Positions 1 through 9,832 of a stretch of 64,000 nucleotides of DNA are shown piece by piece. Position 1 is the first letter of the stretch; every line of letters begins with the position of its first letter. Source of the DNA: an uncultured Sutterella sp. (GTDB lineage: Bacteria > Pseudomonadota > Gammaproteobacteria > Burkholderiales > Burkholderiaceae_F); the NCBI GenBank assembly GCA_905194315.1, contig CAJJRX010000008.1:1-64000 (forward strand). The letters run 5' to 3'. The translations under genes and the position numbers were made by a program. The notes beneath the pieces are model-generated. The model saw only the letters and a program-made list of their open reading frames with translations. It was not told the DNA's origin and searched no databases.

Positions 1-91
1 ATTTAAGAAAGCAGTATCTTCTCAGCTGTTACCACAAACATGCATGAAGACTCTTAAAAATCAACAAAACCCGTCTCAGGAAGGATTTCTG

Positions 92-3091
92 ATGTCAGTA
101 CATACAACCTGCACTCCGACTCTCAGACCACTGTACTGCGTGATGCTCACCGCACTCCTCACCGCCAGCATGACGGCCGGCGCAGCACTCATCACCACCG
201 GCGGCGATCACACCGTAACAGAGAGCACAGTCGACGACACGCTGATTAAATTCACCGACCCGGCCACTGCTACCGTGAAGCTGCCCGATGGCGGCACCAC
301 CGTCAACGCCACGCTGCGCGGCATCGATCTCGCACGCTCGTCTGCACCGTCAGGCACCGGGACAATTACCGTGAACGGTTCGCTCACCATCAATCTCACG
401 AATACAACAACAGCTGATCTGGATGAGCGCGGTCTCTACGCCATCTACAACGACGCACAGAAGGACTCTGCCGGCGCCGCACAGACGCTTATCCTCAACG
501 GCGACCTTAATATCACAGAAACGATTACGCCCATCTCAGGATATCCGCTCACGTTTGGCGGTGTGCGCACACGCGGCACCACCATTATCAACGGCAGCGT
601 CCGTCTCACAGACTCCACTTTCACCATCCCGAAACACAGGTTAACCAGCCAGACCTCGATACACCTTATCACTGCCAACGACACCGAAAACAATGCCACC
701 AGTACCATCCGGCTTACTGTCGGCAAAGAGGACGGCAGCTCCACACTGACCGTTAACAACGTCAGGGCAACGGTTACGAATTCCACCGGTGTGCTCTACG
801 TCCTTAGCGCCACACAGGCCGGGGCGCATCTCCGGGCGGCGGCCGATATCTCGGACGTCTCGATCGTCAACACAGAAGGCAGTGCCACAATTTACGGTCT
901 CAAAGCCGATGCCGCCACACTCCTTATTACAGAAGAACCGGTCAGCATCCGCAATCTTACAAGTGAAGGCAGCTCTGCATCGGTCACCGGTTTATATAAC
1001 TGGGACAGTTCGACACACATTAACAGCACTCTGAGCATTTCCGGTCTGACGGCCACTGCCCGCGGTGCGTATGCCAATCCACAGGCCACAGGTCTGTATC
1101 TCGCCGGCACAAATCCGGACACCATATTCAAAGACACTGTAAGTGTCAACGGTGTACACGTCAAAGGCGGTTCGATGCAGCAGGCTACCGGTATCCAGAT
1201 TTACCAGCCCAGAGGGGGCATTACTTTTGAAGGCCTTGTTAATGTGACGGATGTGCTCACCGACGATGAGTACGGTGAAAGCTATGCCATTCGAAACAAG
1301 CTGTATAATGACGACTCGCCGCTTTCTATCCGAAGTGCAAAGATGGAAGGCGATATTCTCAACGATGAGTCCCCCCATAATCCCGTCACGCTCAGTTTTG
1401 ATGGAGCAGAGAGCTATCTGCGCGGCTTTTTCCGGGACCTTAACATGGCCGGTGCGCACAGCTCTCTGACGCTGCAAAACAATGCCCGCTGGGAGGTTGT
1501 GAGTTCAAACCTAGACAATCCCGCCAGTCCGTGGTCGGGTGACATCAACACACTCGATACGCTTACTCTGAATCAGGGCCGAATTTTTGTCGGCACAACG
1601 GAAAGTGAATGGAGAGACACGAGCGTTCTCTATCCAGCCGCACAAGAGCGACTGCACGCCACCAGCACGCCAACCGAACTCACCGTGACCTCGCTTGGCG
1701 CCTCCGGTAGTGATTCTGGCAGCATCTACCTGCGTGCCTATATGGAAGACGGCAGCGACAGCTCGGACAGTCTGCACGTCACGGGAGCGGTTAACGGCTC
1801 CTACACACTCCACGTCAAGGCTGGCGGCAATCCTTCCGGCGGAACACCCGCCCAAAGTCAGGACAACAGCTATCTGGTCAAAGTTGACAACACCACCACG
1901 CCCGACAACGCTTTCACGCTTGCCGAAACGGTGTACGGCCCCTACATCGACCTTGGCCCCTATGTCTACGAGCTTGCCGAACCGAGAACCGACGGCAGCG
2001 CTAAAGAGTGGTATCTCAAGCGCGTCCTGCCGGCGCCTTCGCCATCGCCCTCGCCCGTACCGGCGTATTCGCCCGCCGGCAGTGTGGTCCTTTCGCTCGG
2101 CAACCTGTATCTGCCTAATATGCTCTTTACCGGTCAGATCGCTGACATGCAGCGGCGTATGCAGACGCTGCGCGAGCCGGCCTACGACAACTGTCTGACA
2201 CTTTCCGGCATTTATACCGAAGAAAAGGCTGACGCTGCCGGCTGCAGCAAAGAGGACTGCCGCAACGCCATCCGCCGCGTGAGCGAGGACGGCGCCTGGG
2301 TGAGCGTGAACGCTGATCAGTCGCATATGCCTGGCATGGCCGGCACACGACTCAAGCAGAAATCGACCCGCATCAGCATCGGAGCGGACCGCAAGCTCGA
2401 AGGCAGCGCCTGGCTCATCGGTGCTGGCGCACACTACTACGACACGCGACTCGAGGCGGACCGCAGCGCGTACTACGCGCGCGGCGACGCGGATGCGTAC
2501 GGTGCGGATCTGTATGCGCTCTGGACAGACTGCTGCGGACTCTACAGCATGTTCACGCTCTCCTTTGACCGGTATTCGGCCGACCTGAAAACGCACACAC
2601 TCGGCGGCGTGCCTGTCACAGGCGCCAAGAGCAACACCGGGATTGTCTTCTCGGCTCAGGCGGGCAAGAAGATCTACCTGAGCGATGCGCAGTCCTGGTA
2701 TGTTGAGCCTAACGCCGAGCTTATCTACTCGTACATCTTTGGCGACGATTACCGCCTGAGCAACGGGCTTGAAGTGCGAGAGCGCAACTTTGATTCGCTC
2801 ATCGGCCGTGCAGGTGCGGTTATCGGTCAGACACTGCGTGTGGACGGCGTCAAACGCGGTGAGTGGTTTATGCGGTTCGGCCTGAGCCGTGAATTCCTCG
2901 GCAAATCCGAACTCGTTATCAACAACGAGCGCTTCAGCGAGGATATGCTCCCGCCGCATGTTTACTACGGTCTCGGCTTTAACTGGTCGGTATCGGATTC
3001 GCTTCGCGTCTATGCCGCGGCGGAACGCTCGAGCGGCAACAACTACACGCGCGACTACGATATCCAGGCCGGTCTGCGCTGGGTGTTCTGA
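92..3091 (+). CDS. Autotransporter (type Va secretion) outer-membrane protein
   Basis: A 999-residue protein with a hydrophobic signal segment in its first ~35 residues, a long Thr/Ser/Asn-rich passenger of the beta-helix kind, a Pro/Ser linker near residues 647-658 (PSPSPSPVPA), and a C-terminal beta-domain from about residue 733. It ends in an aromatic residue (Trp-Val-Phe), as outer-membrane barrels do. The passenger would be exported through the barrel to the cell surface; its ligand cannot be told from sequence. The frame is open from 44, but I chose ATG 92 because AGGAAGG sits just upstream and the signal peptide then begins correctly. It is a single gene, convergent with pgsA. Confidence 0.9.
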   Translation: MSVHTTCTPTLRPLYCVMLTALLTASMTAGAALITTGGDHTVTESTVDDTLIKFTDPATATVKLPDGGTTVNATLRGIDLARSSAPSGTGTITVNGSLTINLTNTTTADLDERGLYAIYNDAQKDSAGAAQTLILNGDLNITETITPISGYPLTFGGVRTRGTTIINGSVRLTDSTFTIPKHRLTSQTSIHLITANDTENNATSTIRLTVGKEDGSSTLTVNNVRATVTNSTGVLYVLSATQAGAHLRAAADISDVSIVNTEGSATIYGLKADAATLLITEEPVSIRNLTSEGSSASVTGLYNWDSSTHINSTLSISGLTATARGAYANPQATGLYLAGTNPDTIFKDTVSVNGVHVKGGSMQQATGIQIYQPRGGITFEGLVNVTDVLTDDEYGESYAIRNKLYNDDSPLSIRSAKMEGDILNDESPHNPVTLSFDGAESYLRGFFRDLNMAGAHSSLTLQNNARWEVVSSNLDNPASPWSGDINTLDTLTLNQGRIFVGTTESEWRDTSVLYPAAQERLHATSTPTELTVTSLGASGSDSGSIYLRAYMEDGSDSSDSLHVTGAVNGSYTLHVKAGGNPSGGTPAQSQDNSYLVKVDNTTTPDNAFTLAETVYGPYIDLGPYVYELAEPRTDGSAKEWYLKRVLPAPSPSPSPVPAYSPAGSVVLSLGNLYLPNMLFTGQIADMQRRMQTLREPAYDNCLTLSGIYTEEKADAAGCSKEDCRNAIRRVSEDGAWVSVNADQSHMPGMAGTRLKQKSTRISIGADRKLEGSAWLIGAGAHYYDTRLEADRSAYYARGDADAYGADLYALWTDCCGLYSMFTLSFDRYSADLKTHTLGGVPVTGAKSNTGIVFSAQAGKKIYLSDAQSWYVEPNAELIYSYIFGDDYRLSNGLEVRERNFDSLIGRAGAVIGQTLRVDGVKRGEWFMRFGLSREFLGKSELVINNERFSEDMLPPHVYYGLGFNWSVSDSLRVYAAAERSSGNNYTRDYDIQAGLRWVF

Positions 3092-3121
3092 GCGCCTGAG
3101 AGCGGTCACGCCGCAAACTGA

Positions 3122-3157
3122 AAACGGCCGTCTGAGAAAAGTCTCAGGCGACCGTTT
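3122..3157. terminator. Bidirectional terminator between autotransporter and pgsA
   Basis: An imperfect inverted repeat built on CTGAG/CTCAG with flanking CGG/CCG arms, A-rich on the left and T-rich on the right, lies between two convergent genes. Confidence 0.6.
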
Positions 3158-3181
3158 CTGCTGTGTGAACCGGGCTTTGTG

Positions 3182-3787
3182 TCAGAAAGCCGAACGGGCG
3201 GCTCTCAGATACACGTACATCGAATAGATCGTGAGCACGGCGGCAACGTACATGAGCACCGTGCCGATCAGGGAGATGTTCACCGCCCCGGTGAATATCG
3301 AGGTGTTGATGATGATCGGATCCCACCAGAGCAGACTCGGAATGGCCACCATCTGGGCGATCGTTTTGATTTTCCCGAACCAGTTGACTTTCACTTTGCC
3401 GCTCTCGCCCACTTTGGCCATCCATTCGCGCAGCGCCGAGACGGTGATCTCACGCGCGATGATGATCATCGCGAGCAGCATGTCGCAGCGTCCGAGTCCG
3501 ACAAGAGCCACCAGTGCGGCGGAGACGATCAGTTTATCGGCCACCGGGTCAAGAAAGGCCCCCATCGGGGTGGCCCATCCCGCATAGCGGCGGGCAAGAA
3601 AGCCGTCCACGGCGTCTGTGATCGCGGCGAGCACAAAAAGCACGCAGGCAAGCACATTCTTCTCGGACATCGTCAGCCAGGCGGCGGGGAGGTAGAAAAT
3701 CGCAATGATGAAGGGGATCATCGCGATGCGTGCCCAGGTGAGCACCATCGGCATGTTGAGTTTAAACGGGGGCTTGAGTTTCGGCAT
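3182..3787 (-). CDS. pgsA: CDP-diacylglycerol--glycerol-3-phosphate 3-phosphatidyltransferase
   Basis: A 201-residue inner-membrane enzyme that makes phosphatidylglycerol phosphate from CDP-diacylglycerol and glycerol-3-phosphate, the committed step to phosphatidylglycerol and cardiolipin. The CDP-alcohol phosphotransferase signature is visible as DAVDGFLARR followed by GAFLDPVADK, giving the spaced Asp residues that bind Mg2+ and substrate. Several hydrophobic helices follow, and the length is normal for the family. It lies 78 bp downstream of uvrC on the same strand, the same uvrC-pgsA arrangement seen in many proteobacteria, so the two are probably cotranscribed. Confidence 0.95.
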   Translation of the reverse strand: MPKLKPPFKLNMPMVLTWARIAMIPFIIAIFYLPAAWLTMSEKNVLACVLFVLAAITDAVDGFLARRYAGWATPMGAFLDPVADKLIVSAALVALVGLGRCDMLLAMIIIAREITVSALREWMAKVGESGKVKVNWFGKIKTIAQMVAIPSLLWWDPIIINTSIFTGAVNISLIGTVLMYVAAVLTIYSMYVYLRAARSAF

Positions 3788-3865
3788 TTTCAGGCAGATT
3801 GGTTAGTTTTTTACCTTCACACTGAGTTTTCCCGCGGGAAAGTGTTTCAATATTAACACCCGAGA

Positions 3866-5854
3866 TCAGTCGATGTCTGTGCTCTGGTGCAGCTGCGCGT
3901 AAATTTTCATTGCGAGCGCGGCAGAGATTCCCTCCACACGGGCAATCTGTTCGGCACTTGCGTTTTTGAGCTGCTTCATGCCGCCGAAGTGCGTCAGCAG
4001 TCTGCTGCGGCGTTTCGGCCCCACCCCCTCGAGATCCTCAAGGCGCGAAGTGTGGCGGGTTTTGGCGCGTTTTGCACGCATCCCCGTGATGGCAAAGCGG
4101 TGCGCCTCGTCGCGCACCTCGGCAATGAGCATCAGCGCGCGGCTCATGGTGCCGAGCACCAGTGCTTCACGCCGCTCACCGTTGATTTCCGGGAATATCA
4201 GCGTCTCGAGCCCGGTCTTCCGGCCCTCACCCTTGGCCACGCCGACAATCACCGACAGGTCGAGTCCGAGCTCGACAAAAACCTGACGGGCCATCTCCAC
4301 CTGCCCCTTGCCGCCGTCAACGAGCACAATCGTGGGCAGCAGCGCCTCGCCGCGCGTCACCGGACGGTAGCGCCGCTCAAGAACCTGCCGCATGGCGGCG
4401 TAGTCATCCCCGGGTTCAATCCCCGTGATGTTAAAGCGCCGGTAGAGCGAGGACTGCATCCGCCCCTCACGGTACACCACACAGGAGGCCTGTGTGGCCT
4501 CACCCTGCGTGTGCGAAATGTCAAAGCACTCGATGCTCACCTTCATCGGATCGCCGTCCTCGGGCTCGATCCCGAGCACCTCGATGAGTTCTCTCAGACG
4601 CGTGAGCTGATTACCCTCCTCCTGCAGATGCCGCATGAGTGCCACACGGGCCCCCTCGCGGCACATCTCGAGCCAGCGCCGGCGCGCGTCGCGCGGTTCG
4701 GTCACCACCGTGATGCGCCGGCCGGCCACATTGCTGAGCGTCTCCGTCATGCGGCTGACAAAGTCGTGCCGCGTTTCATCATCCATCTGGGACGCGTCAA
4801 CAATGAGCACCGCCGGCACGCTCATCGTCTCGTAATGCTGTCCGGCAAACGCCTCCAGAAGTTCTTCTGCCGTGGGCATGAGCGCTTCGGTGCGCTGTGC
4901 GATCTTCGGGAACGTCGGACGGTCACCGAGGTGGCGTCCGCCGCGGACCATGGCAAGATTCACGCACGCCACGGCACCCGAGACTGCCACGGAGAGAATA
5001 TCCGCGTCCGTGTCCCCGCCCGTTGTCTCAATGGCCTGCTGCTCCTGAAGGGTGGTGAGCGCCGCGATGCGGTCGCGGTAGAGCGCCGCCTCCTCAAAGG
5101 CCCAGCGCTCTGAGGCTTCGAGCATCTTTGTGCGGTACACCTCAACAATGTCCTGTGTTCTGCCTTCGAGAAAGTCCACCGCGCGCTCGACGTCACGCTG
5201 GTAGTCCTCCCTGCTGATTCTGCCGACGCACGGCGCCGTGCAGCGCCCGATCTGCCCTAACAGACAGGGGCGGTCACGGTTCTGGAAGACTGAATTCTCG
5301 CAGGTGCGCAGACCGAAAACCTTCTGCATCACCTGAATCGACTCGCGCACGGCGGTCGAATTGGGAAAGGGCCCGAAAAAGCGCGAACGTCTGTCCACGC
5401 CGCCCCGGTAGTAGGAGAGCCTCGGAAACTCCTCGGGGCCGATTCTCACATAGGGGTAGCTTTTGTCGTCGCGAAAGAGAATGTTGTACTTCGGGTTGAG
5501 CGTTTTAATGAGGTTGTTTTCCAGCAGGAGCGCCTCGGCCTCGCTGCGCGTGACCGTGGTCTCAAGCCGTGCGATCTGGCTGACCATGATGGCGATTCGG
5601 GGCGAGAGCCCGTAGCCTCTGAAGTACGAGGAGACACGCTTTTTGAGGTCACGGGCCTTGCCCACGTACAGGCACAGCCCGTCGCGGTCAAAGTAGCGGT
5701 AGCACCCGGGCAGGTTGGGCAGGGTTTTGAGTTCCGTTTCCGGATCAAAGCGCACACCCTCCGGCATCTCGCCGGCGGGTTCAGGGGTAGCGGTATTGTT
5801 TTCGGTTTCGGTAGACAACAGAGAGTCCTCAGAGTAAACGCATACTTCCGACAA
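3866..5854 (-). CDS. uvrC: Excinuclease ABC subunit C
   Basis: UvrC makes the dual incisions in nucleotide excision repair together with UvrA and UvrB. The N-terminal GIY-YIG nuclease is seen around residues 45-80 (GCYRYF, LYVGKA), followed by a Cys-rich stretch with CLLGQIGRCTAPC, a UvrB-interacting coiled segment, the RNase H-like endonuclease half (FDISH, VDGGKGQ), and C-terminal helix-hairpin-helices (LEDLEGVGPKRR). At 662 residues it is slightly longer than usual because of a ~40-residue Ser/Thr/Glu-rich N-terminal extension. The open frame begins with TTG at 5854 without a clear ribosome site; ATG 5767 or an inner TTG preceded by GAGGA are alternatives, so the start is uncertain. Confidence 0.95.
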   Translation of the reverse strand: MSEVCVYSEDSLLSTETENNTATPEPAGEMPEGVRFDPETELKTLPNLPGCYRYFDRDGLCLYVGKARDLKKRVSSYFRGYGLSPRIAIMVSQIARLETTVTRSEAEALLLENNLIKTLNPKYNILFRDDKSYPYVRIGPEEFPRLSYYRGGVDRRSRFFGPFPNSTAVRESIQVMQKVFGLRTCENSVFQNRDRPCLLGQIGRCTAPCVGRISREDYQRDVERAVDFLEGRTQDIVEVYRTKMLEASERWAFEEAALYRDRIAALTTLQEQQAIETTGGDTDADILSVAVSGAVACVNLAMVRGGRHLGDRPTFPKIAQRTEALMPTAEELLEAFAGQHYETMSVPAVLIVDASQMDDETRHDFVSRMTETLSNVAGRRITVVTEPRDARRRWLEMCREGARVALMRHLQEEGNQLTRLRELIEVLGIEPEDGDPMKVSIECFDISHTQGEATQASCVVYREGRMQSSLYRRFNITGIEPGDDYAAMRQVLERRYRPVTRGEALLPTIVLVDGGKGQVEMARQVFVELGLDLSVIVGVAKGEGRKTGLETLIFPEINGERREALVLGTMSRALMLIAEVRDEAHRFAITGMRAKRAKTRHTSRLEDLEGVGPKRRSRLLTHFGGMKQLKNASAEQIARVEGISAALAMKIYAQLHQSTDID

Positions 5855-5919
5855 TATTAAGCCAAAGCGGCCGGGCCTGCGCCGCGCTCAGCGGCTTATT
5901 GCCTTTTAGCCTGACGCGC

Positions 5920-6864
5920 TCACCGGCCAAGGAGCTTTGCCTTTTGCGCCTCAAACTCCTCCACGCTCAGAATACCTTTGTCAAGAAGATCCTTGAGTTT
6001 GAGCAGGTTTTCGTAGGTTCTCGCAAAGTCGTCGCCCGCGGGCGGCGTTCCGGCAGGCGCCGCCTGCGCTGCCCCGGCGGCAGCCTTCTCAGCTTCTACC
6101 TTTTCAGCGGCCGCTTTTTCCTGAGCCGCTTTTTCGGCAGCAGCTTTTTCTGCCGCCGCTTTTTCAGCGGCCGCAGCCTCGGCCCGTGCGCTGATCTCCG
6201 GCGAGCGCCGGGTCTTCGCGACGAGCTCCCGCACGAGACCCGCAAAAATGCCCGACGCCCTCGACTGCATCATCGAGCAGCGGACCTGCTCCGAGAGCGG
6301 AGCGGCCACCGGCGCGAGCACGCCGAGCGTGGCACCGTTTAAAAGTGTCATGCCGATGCTGCCGGCATTGGTCTGATCAAACGCAGCCGAGGCGTCCGCC
6401 GTGAGGGTGGCGAGGCGCTTTTTTCCGTCCGCCGCCAGGAAGTCGCTCGTGACACTGGCACTGTAGCCGCTCACGCTCCCGAAGACGACAGTCGCATCAA
6501 ACTGCGAAAAAAGCGCACAATCAGGGCACTCCTCGGGACTTCTGACGGCCACCACGTCCGTAAAAACACTGCGAAGCTCGGCTGTCCAGGCACTCAAAAC
6601 CGTATCGGCCACCAGTGCGCAGGGACCGGCGCCAAGCGGCGCCTGCGCGTCGGGAACCCGGCGCACAAAGCGTGCGGCATCCTTCGGATAGACACCGACG
6701 CGAAGCGCAATGCGAGTGGCGGGTGCGCCCGCGTATTGAGCCTCATCGGGCTCCGCATCGACCGTGGTGCAGCCCGAAAGGCCAAGCGCGAGGGCACAAA
6801 GCGCAAGCGCTGCCATCAGCCCCCGGGCGGGGCGGCCGGCACGGCTGCCAGAGCAGGAAAACAT
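5920..6864 (-). CDS. Lipoprotein with Ala/Glu/Lys repeats and a C-terminal SHOCT domain
   Basis: A 314-residue predicted lipoprotein. The signal peptide ends in the lipobox LSGC near residue 31. A globular region of unknown fold (about residues 40-210) is followed by a helical stretch of repeated AAAEKAA-type heptads, then a Pro-rich hinge, then a SHOCT-like domain (LKLKDLLDKGILSVEEFEAQKAKLL). SHOCT domains are short helical modules found at the ends of many bacterial membrane-associated proteins. The frame is open to 6933, but ATG 6864 is preceded by GGAGG and begins the signal peptide, so I chose it. The function is unknown. Confidence 0.8.
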   Translation of the reverse strand: MFSCSGSRAGRPARGLMAALALCALALGLSGCTTVDAEPDEAQYAGAPATRIALRVGVYPKDAARFVRRVPDAQAPLGAGPCALVADTVLSAWTAELRSVFTDVVAVRSPEECPDCALFSQFDATVVFGSVSGYSASVTSDFLAADGKKRLATLTADASAAFDQTNAGSIGMTLLNGATLGVLAPVAAPLSEQVRCSMMQSRASGIFAGLVRELVAKTRRSPEISARAEAAAAEKAAAEKAAAEKAAQEKAAAEKVEAEKAAAGAAQAAPAGTPPAGDDFARTYENLLKLKDLLDKGILSVEEFEAQKAKLLGR

Positions 6865-7119
6865 AACGGATACCTCCGGCGTAAAACGCCCAAAAGAAAC
6901 GAAGACGAGAAGAAAAACGAAAAAACGAAACAAAAACCGTCAAAAACGCATCTTTCCGGACGCCACGCCGCATAAGCCACGCGCCTCAATACAAGCGGCT
7001 ATTGTACAGAGTCGGCAGCGCGGTGCACGGCCTCGGGCGAGGAATTTACACACAGCCGTTCTGCAGCTCTGCTAGCATGTCGGAGACACCGTTTTTTCCT
7101 TCTGCTTTTTTGCCACTCC

Positions 7120-8391
7120 ATGACAGACTCGCCTGCTGACAGTGCGCCCTGTGCGCCCTTTGCCCCGCTCTCGCCCTGGGGCGCCATGATTTTCTGCCGC
7201 GTTATCGATAATTTCGGTGATGCGGGCGTGTGCTGGCGTCTGGCCGGGCGGCTTACCGAACGCGGTCTGCGGGTACTCCTTGTGATCGATCACCCGGAGG
7301 TGCTCGCAAAAATGGTCCCCTCGCTGGGCGAGGCGGACGCCCGGGGCTGTGCCGGTACGCAGAGCGCCGCCGGGGTGGCTGTGATGCACTGGGAGCGCTT
7401 TGAGGCGCTCCTTGAGCGTGACCCGCAGGGCGTGCTCGGTGACGCGCCCCCTCGCCTGGTGATGGAAACGTTCGGCTGCCGCCTTCCCGAGGCGTTTGAG
7501 CAGCGGATGGATGACGGCAGAACCCGGCTCTGGATGAATCTCGAATACCTCACCGCCGAGCCCTATGCCGGGGAGTGTCACCGGCTCTGGGGGCTGCACC
7601 CGACGCTTGGCATCCGCAAACTCTGGTTCTACCCGGGGTTCACCCCTGAGACGGGCGGCCTCTTTTTCTCACCCGCCGATATTGCGCGGGTGAAGGCGCT
7701 GCGCGAGGGTAATCTCCGGGAGGCGGTGCTCCGTGCGCATGGTGCGAATCCGCTCATCCCCGCCCTTTTTGTCTTCACCTACCCCGCCTACCCGCTCGAG
7801 CGGCTCTCTGCTGCGCTCAGAGCGCTCAGCAGCCCGGTCAGCGTACTGCTCGCCCCGGGGGCGGCCGGCGAGCAGCTCGCCGCGCTTCTCTCGGGCTCTG
7901 TGCACCGCACCGTCCGTCTCCCCTACCTCAGTCAGGCGGATTTTGATGACGTGATCTGGTCGAGCGATCTGGCGCTCATCCGGGGCGAAGAAAGTTTTGT
8001 GCGCGCGCAGATCGGGGGTGTGCCGGCCCTCTGGTCGATCTACCCGACAGAGGATATGGCGCATGAGGTGAAACTCGAGGCGTGGATGAGGCTCTCGAGC
8101 GCAGACTGGCCCGCTGCGGACGCAGAGCTTTTCAGGCGGGCCCAGACGCTCTGGGTCAATGGCGTCACGCTCCCCGGGATGGAAAGTGAGAAGGCACGCT
8201 TTCAAAGAGACGCCGGCGACACGGCCGCCTTCACAGAGGCGTTTGCTGCGCTCATGGGGTCGCTTACGCGTCTTACAGACCACAGTCGCACCTGGCAGCA
8301 GCGGCTTCTCTCGCACGGCGACCTTGCCGGGGCGATTCTCGCCGAGGTGCCGCTCGCGCCGGGTGAAGCGTTTCGGACAGGTACAGTTTGA
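7120..8391 (+). CDS. earP: EF-P arginine rhamnosyltransferase EarP
   Basis: EarP (formerly DUF2331) transfers rhamnose from dTDP-L-rhamnose to Arg32 of elongation factor P, activating it to relieve ribosome stalling at polyproline. The characteristic N-terminus is present (MIFCRVIDNFGDAGVCWRLAGRL, an inverting GT-B glycosyltransferase start), as is the C-terminal nucleotide-sugar region with GEESFVRAQ and the IYPTEDMAHEVKLEAW segment. At 423 residues it is near family length. It lies directly upstream of efp on the same strand, and that EF-P carries Arg at position 32, so enzyme and substrate match. Confidence 0.94.
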   Translation: MTDSPADSAPCAPFAPLSPWGAMIFCRVIDNFGDAGVCWRLAGRLTERGLRVLLVIDHPEVLAKMVPSLGEADARGCAGTQSAAGVAVMHWERFEALLERDPQGVLGDAPPRLVMETFGCRLPEAFEQRMDDGRTRLWMNLEYLTAEPYAGECHRLWGLHPTLGIRKLWFYPGFTPETGGLFFSPADIARVKALREGNLREAVLRAHGANPLIPALFVFTYPAYPLERLSAALRALSSPVSVLLAPGAAGEQLAALLSGSVHRTVRLPYLSQADFDDVIWSSDLALIRGEESFVRAQIGGVPALWSIYPTEDMAHEVKLEAWMRLSSADWPAADAELFRRAQTLWVNGVTLPGMESEKARFQRDAGDTAAFTEAFAALMGSLTRLTDHSRTWQQRLLSHGDLAGAILAEVPLAPGEAFRTGTV

Positions 8392-8574
8392 TCTAAGAGC
8401 AGTTTTTGCAATATTTTCCCGCCGCCGGCACACGAAACCCGGATGAAACTGAGCGCATGAGCGCGGAATTTGCTAATATTTTGGGCTATTGGAATTTTTT
8501 TGACTCTTGCGCCCGGTCTTTACACAGGGGCGCGAGACCAATTCTCGCAACTCTGTCCATAAGGATAAGTATCA

Positions 8575-9132
8575 ATGAAAACCGCTCAGGAACTGCGCAT
8601 CGGCAACGTGTTCATGGTTGGCAAGGACCCCATGGTTGTCGTGAAGGCTGAATACTCTAAGGGTGGCCGCGGCGCCTCCACCGTGAAGATGAAGATGAAG
8701 AACCTGCTCACCAACGCCTCGACCGAAACGGTCTTCCGCGCTGACGACAAGTTCGAAGACCTCATCCTCGAACGCAAGGAAGTGACCTACTCCTACTTCG
8801 CTGATCCGCACTATGTGTGGATGGACGGCGAATACAACCAGTACGAAGTGGACGCCGACGTCATGTCCGAAGCCCTCAAGTACCTCGAAGACGGCATGCC
8901 CGCTGAATGCGTGTTCTACGAAGGCCGTGCCATCTCGATCGAACTCCCGACGATGCTCGTTCGCGAAGTCACCTACACCGAACCCGCCGTCAAGGGCGAC
9001 ACCTCCGGCAAGGTCATGAAGCCCGCCAAGATCGCCACGGGTTACGAACTCTCTGTCCCCGCTTTCGTTGAAACCGGCGACAAGATCGAAATCGACACCC
9101 GCACCGGTGAATACCGCAACCGCGTGAAGTAA
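8575..9132 (+). CDS. efp: Translation elongation factor P (Arg32 type)
   Basis: A 185-residue, three-domain elongation factor P that binds between the P and E sites and stimulates peptide bond formation at consecutive prolines. Domain I carries the modified loop as YSKGGRGAS, with the target residue Arg at exactly position 32, which identifies the rhamnosylated (EarP) class rather than the lysylated (EpmA) class. The C-terminal EF-P signature is seen as GDKIEIDTRTGEYRNR. Codon use is strongly biased (GAA, AAG, CTC), as in highly expressed genes. An AT-rich stretch with TAATATT about 100 bp upstream is a plausible promoter. Confidence 0.97.
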   Translation: MKTAQELRIGNVFMVGKDPMVVVKAEYSKGGRGASTVKMKMKNLLTNASTETVFRADDKFEDLILERKEVTYSYFADPHYVWMDGEYNQYEVDADVMSEALKYLEDGMPAECVFYEGRAISIELPTMLVREVTYTEPAVKGDTSGKVMKPAKIATGYELSVPAFVETGDKIEIDTRTGEYRNRVK

Positions 9133-9165
9133 TTCACCGGCGCTGCGTCCCGCTGCCGGGACACG

Positions 9166-9207
9166 AAAACCCGACCTCTTCCGCAACCGGTTGATGTCGG
9201 GTTTTTT
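9166..9207 (+). terminator. Rho-independent terminator of efp
   Basis: The arms AAAACCCGAC (9166-9175) and GTCGGGTTTT (9196-9205) pair around a 20-base loop that itself contains AACCGGTT, followed by a T run. Confidence 0.88.
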
Positions 9208-9323
9208 CTTGCGTATTCTCCGGCGCCGTCGCACACAGCGCCCGACGCGAGCGGCTACAATAGTTTCCGGGCCGCTTGCCCTTTTTTCAGGCCAGTTTTC
9301 AGAGCTGCAGGATCTCTTTTACC

Positions 9324-9818
9324 ATGGATATCGCAAAAGACAACCGCATGTATATGCAGATTGCGCTTCTCACCTCGCGGCGCAGTTATGCGCGCCGGCT
9401 CAAAGTGGGCTGCGTGATCGTGAAAAACCACTCCATTATCAGTTTCGGCTGGAACGGTATGCCCACAGGGTACGACAACTGCTGCGAGATGGAGGTTGAC
9501 GGCCGGCTCGTGACACGCCCGGAGGTGCAGCATGCGGAGCTCAACGCCATCGCCAAGCTCGCCGAAAACGGCTACTCGAGCAAAGGGGCGGCGATTTTCA
9601 TCACCCACTCGCCCTGCATTCACTGCGCGCTGCTCATTCAGAAGTGCGGCATCACCGAGGTGTACTACCACAAACTCTACCGCTCCGACGAAGGGATCCG
9701 CTTCCTGAAAAACGCCGGTGTGCGCGTGGAATGTCTCTCTGACGTCGAGCCCCCTTTTGTGCCGGGCGTGCCCGCAGAAGACGACGATGAGGCACCTGCC
9801 TCAGAAGCGCTCGGCTGA
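9324..9818 (+). CDS. dCMP deaminase-family (ComEB-like) zinc deaminase
   Basis: A 164-residue cytidine/deoxycytidylate deaminase-family protein. The zinc site is complete: HAEL (His ligand plus catalytic Glu) and PCIHC (two Cys ligands). The closest family is deoxycytidylate deaminase/ComEB, which supplies dUMP for dTMP synthesis. The frame is open from 9276, but the conserved protein begins at ATG 9324 (MDIAKDNRMYMQIA). A TACAAT -10-like box lies at 9256-9261. A short acidic C-terminal tail follows the catalytic domain. It is followed after 14 bp by an AEC transporter, so they may form a two-gene operon. Confidence 0.85.
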   Translation: MDIAKDNRMYMQIALLTSRRSYARRLKVGCVIVKNHSIISFGWNGMPTGYDNCCEMEVDGRLVTRPEVQHAELNAIAKLAENGYSSKGAAIFITHSPCIHCALLIQKCGITEVYYHKLYRSDEGIRFLKNAGVRVECLSDVEPPFVPGVPAEDDDEAPASEALG

Positions 9819-9832
9819 CAGGTGCACCGATC

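Noticed and set aside
3122..3157. GGCCGTCTGAG inside the first terminator, resembling the Neisseria DNA uptake sequence
   Set aside because: It is a single copy, the match is imperfect, and other genes here are not neisserial. I saw no further copies at other terminators.
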